From the NCBI RefSeq assembly GCF_036924595.1, contig NZ_JAZHRV010000001.1:3100001-3164000 (forward strand): a stretch of DNA of 64,000 nucleotides, written 5' to 3'. A program made the translations under genes and the position numbers. Source of the stretch: Bradyrhizobium algeriense. GTDB taxonomy: Bacteria; Pseudomonadota; Alphaproteobacteria; Rhizobiales; Xanthobacteraceae. Positions 62,208 to 64,000 of this stretch are shown piece by piece (the first letter of the stretch is position 1; every line of letters begins with the position of its first letter). Under the pieces are notes generated by a model. The model did no database searches. It worked only from the letters and a program-made list of their open reading frames with translations, and had not been told where the DNA came from.

Positions 62208-62876
62208 ATGCGGGTATCTGATACGCAAGAGCAGCCTGCAAAGCGAAGCATGATCGACCCCGACCGGCTCTTCCGAGATCAAGATCCACTCGACCGAACG
62301 CACGCAGCGGTGCCGAGGGATCGGGCGTGGCGCCTGGGATCTCGAGTTGTCGACCCGGAAGTTGAACTGGTCCACCGCCATCCGGAAGCTCTTCGGCGTC
62401 GCTCCGGATGCGCCTGTCGACTACGACCTCTTTCTTTCCCTGCTCGATGCGCAGGATCGCGATCGCACGACAAAGGCCGTGCAACAGTCGATCGATACCG
62501 GCTGCAATTTCGACGTTCAATACCGGGTGCACCGGCAGTCGGATGAGGGGCACTGGGTGCGTGCGGTTGGCACAACCATCAATGGCCCCGATGGCATTCC
62601 TGCGCGGCTCAGCGGCATATCGGCCGCATCGTCACCGGTATGCGCAAGGATGGCACCACGTTTCCGATGCATCTGACCATCGGCGAGATGCATTCGGGTA
62701 GAAAGCCCTTCTTTACAGGCTTCGTCCGCGATCTGACCGAGCAGCAACAGACCCAGGCGCGGCTGCAGGAACTACAATCCGAACTGGTCCACGTCTCGCG
62801 TCAAAGCGCGACGGGCGAGATGGCTTCCGCGCTCGCCCACGAACTCAACCAGCCACTGTCGGCCGTCAGCAATTAA
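62208..62876 (+). pseudogene. fixL: Decayed oxygen-sensor kinase fixL
   Basis: Remnant of a FixL-type PAS histidine kinase spread over two frames. An N-terminal PAS is legible in frame 1 ([40 protein letters not shown]). After PARLSGI the frame changes, and only the end of the heme-PAS remains ([38 protein letters not shown]). The segment with the heme-ligand His is deleted. The H-box is reached ([20 protein letters not shown]) but a TAA follows at once, so the ATPase domain is gone. In an intact homologue this protein would sense O2 and phosphorylate FixJ. Confidence 0.85.
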
Positions 62877-62879
62877 TCG

Positions 62880-63016
62880 AACAAGGCCATCGCCCGGGAA
62901 TACGAAGCCCACGCACGGTGGAGGTCTATCGGGCGAATGTCATGACCAAGATGCAGGCCGGTAACCTTTCCGAGCTGGTGCGGTTTGCGATCAGGGCCGG
63001 CATCGTCGAAGATTGA
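62880..63016 (+). pseudogene. fixJ: Remnant of fixJ (DNA-binding end)
   Basis: Directly after the broken fixL, NKAIAREYEAHAR (frame 0) and, after a small frameshift near 62905-62917, VEVYRANVMTKMQAGNLSEL and the end VRFAIRAGIVED (frame 2, stop 63014-63016) match the LuxR/GerE-type helix-turn-helix end of FixJ (NKAIAREYDISPRTVEVYRA). The receiver domain and the fixL-fixJ junction are missing. A deletion has therefore fused fixL's H-box region to fixJ's HTH. Confidence 0.78.
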
Positions 63017-63059
63017 GCCAAATCAATTCGGGAACTGGCAAAACCTCTATTTTGCCGGG

Positions 63060-63482
63060 ATGACCGACACCCGAACCAGCGCCAGCGGTGAATCCGGCGT
63101 CAGCCTTCCGCCCGGGAAGTCGATGATTTACGTCGTCGATGACGATTACGATGTCCGGACGTCGTTGCGATTTCTGCTGGAAACCGAAGGATTCGACGTC
63201 CGCACGTTCCGCAGCGCCGTCGCGCTATTGGCATCTTCCACCCGAAACCGCGCGGATTGTCTGGTCGTTGATTACAAGATGGCGGAACTCGACGGACTGG
63301 AACTTGGCTCACCGTCTGCGAAGGCTCCAGGTCGCCGCGACATCGGCGACTACCTCGGCCTGACGCTGGAAACCGTTTCGCGCGCGCTTTCACAGCTCAG
63401 CGACCAGGGCGTTCTGGTATTTTCGAGCGCCCGTCAAATCGTGCTGCGCAACCACCAGCGGCTGGCAGACATGGACGCATGA
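63060..63482 (+). pseudogene. Chimeric remnant: receiver domain joined to FixK2 C-terminus
   Basis: A 140-codon open frame. It begins with the first ~80 residues of a FixJ-type receiver (MIYVVDDDYDVRTSLRFLLE, phospho-Asp in CLVVDYKMAELDGLEL). At about 63305-63335 the original frame shifts by one base (LAHRLRRLQV is legible in the neighbouring frame). It then continues as the Crp-type helix-turn-helix of FixK2 (RRDIGDYLGLTLETVSRALS, ending QIVLRNHQRLADMDA). The receiver lacks its last two strands and FixK2 lacks its sensory domain. In Bradyrhizobium a stand-alone receiver gene lies between fixJ and fixK2, which fits. The frame is intact, so a small protein could still be made. Confidence 0.78.
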
Positions 63483-63527
63483 GAGTATAAGCGGGTCGAC
63501 AAGGTGCCGGAAGGAAGGGAGTGCAAG

Positions 63528-63785
63528 ATGAACAATTATCGCGTCTCCTTCTACAAGGATCTCTGCAATTCCGATGGCCACAGCTTCAAGTGCCTGCAAC
63601 GCCAGATCGAGGTCCAATCGGTCGGCCCCTCCCAGGCGCTGGTGTTGGCGGAGCGGTTGGTCGACAACGAACGCCTGAATGCCGATTGCGTCGAGGTCAC
63701 GCACCTGGCGGGCCATCATGAGTTCGAACATCCGGTGTGCTATACGCCGGCTCCTGGTAAGCACGCATGGAACCGCATCGCGTAA
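63528..63785 (+). CDS. Hypothetical protein, 85 residues
   Basis: A complete small gene with a strong ribosome site (AAGGGAG about 8 bases before the ATG). The product starts MNNYRVSFYKDLCNSDGHSF and continues with CLQRQIEVQSVGPSQALVLA and ADCVEVTHLAGHH. It is hydrophilic, without signal peptide or membrane segment. The pattern of an opening beta strand, a helix that ends in ER and a VTHL strand suggests a small alpha/beta protein. No function known. It follows the fixK2 relic by 45 bases. Confidence 0.75.
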   Translation: MNNYRVSFYKDLCNSDGHSFKCLQRQIEVQSVGPSQALVLAERLVDNERLNADCVEVTHLAGHHEFEHPVCYTPAPGKHAWNRIA

Positions 63786-63845
63786 TGAACTGAGCGAGGC
63801 GCGAACCGACCCCCCGGGGGCTGGCGCGCCTGGGCGGCCGGCTGT

Positions 63846-63859
63846 TTGATCCAGCTCAA
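63846..63859. promoter_or_regulatory. FixK/FNR-type box near window end
   Basis: TTGATCCAGCTCAA matches TTGA-N6-TCAA. It probably serves a gene to the right of the window; no gene start was found within 140 bases. Confidence 0.55.
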
Positions 63860-63953
63860 TGCGAACGCAGCCAAAAGAGCGGAATATCGATCCACATGAT
63901 GCCCGACGATGATGTCCGCATCATTCGGCGATCTCGCCGTTTTCTCCCAAGAC

Positions 63954-64000
63954 TGCCCCGCCATCGTTGGTCGTACAGACCGCCTTGCGGGGCACTTTTA
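63954..64000 (+). terminator. Possible intrinsic terminator
   Basis: TGCCCCGC (63954-63961) pairs with GCGGGGCA (63987-63994), followed by CTTTTA at the window edge. The loop is long (25 bases) and contains GGTC/GACC. Weak evidence; the sequence is cut by the window end. Confidence 0.3.

Overview
This GC-rich window comes from an alphaproteobacterial chromosome, most likely a Bradyrhizobium/Rhodopseudomonas/Afipia-type member of the Nitrobacteraceae. The evidence is the dusB-ntrBC-ntrYX-hfq-hflX-mazG order, a fused ispDF, the dacA-tmk-holB-metG-tatD-MBL operon, Bradyrhizobium-type dispersed palindromic repeats, and relics of a fixL-fixJ-receiver-fixK2 locus. Nearly all genes are housekeeping or metabolic. 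No phage, insertion sequence, CRISPR array or secretion machinery is visible.

Layout. 0-8.5 kb: end of valS, a VOC-family gene, a large RTX-type secreted glycosidase lying between that VOC gene and a half-length copy of it, a decayed PEP-CTERM gene end, an alpha/beta hydrolase, a SnoaL-like protein, about 1.1 kb of repeat-rich noncoding DNA, and a 3-methyladenine DNA glycosylase. 8.6-15.2 kb: lipA, a P-loop kinase, a RatA/COQ10-like protein, a beta-hydroxyacid dehydrogenase, a ThDP enzyme, a CinA-type amidase and ispDF. 15.4-25.9 kb: nitrogen regulation (dusB, ntrB, ntrC, ntrY, ntrX), then hfq, hflX and mazG. 26.1-30.5 kb: a hybrid histidine kinase followed at once by a receiver-GGDEF diguanylate cyclase. 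30.8-42.4 kb: queC, a cobalt-type nitrile hydratase operon, a predicted outer-membrane protein, an MFS transporter, an enoyl-CoA hydratase, a RidA protein, and a TRAP transporter with an acyl-CoA ligase. 42.5-51.2 kb: the dacA-tmk-holB-metG-tatD-MBL operon, in which tmk is frameshifted and MetG carries a lysine-rich tail, plus an epoxide hydrolase and rlpA. 51.5-53.4 kb: very small membrane-protein genes, tRNA-Ser(UGA) and an orphan P-loop kinase. 53.4-64 kb: an oxygen/stress-type region with an ADP-forming acyl-CoA synthetase fused to GNAT, a phasin-like protein, a universal stress protein, an alcohol dehydrogenase / phosphotransferase-ATPase / CHAD operon, a CBS-domain protein, and the fixLJ-fixK2 relic.

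The most interesting part is the last 8 kb. Five sequences matching the FixK/FNR consensus TTGA-N6-TCAA, plus two near-matches, lie mostly 45-95 bases upstream of the phasin, USP and ADH starts. This looks like a microoxic/anaerobic stress regulon. The fixL, fixJ, receiver and fixK2 genes beside it survive only as fragments joined by deletions and frameshifts, so a working FixK-type regulator would have to be encoded elsewhere. Secondary items are the tmk frameshift in an operon of essential genes, the histone-H1-like MetG extension, the duplicated half VOC gene around the RTX glycosidase, and several 29-33-residue membrane-protein genes.
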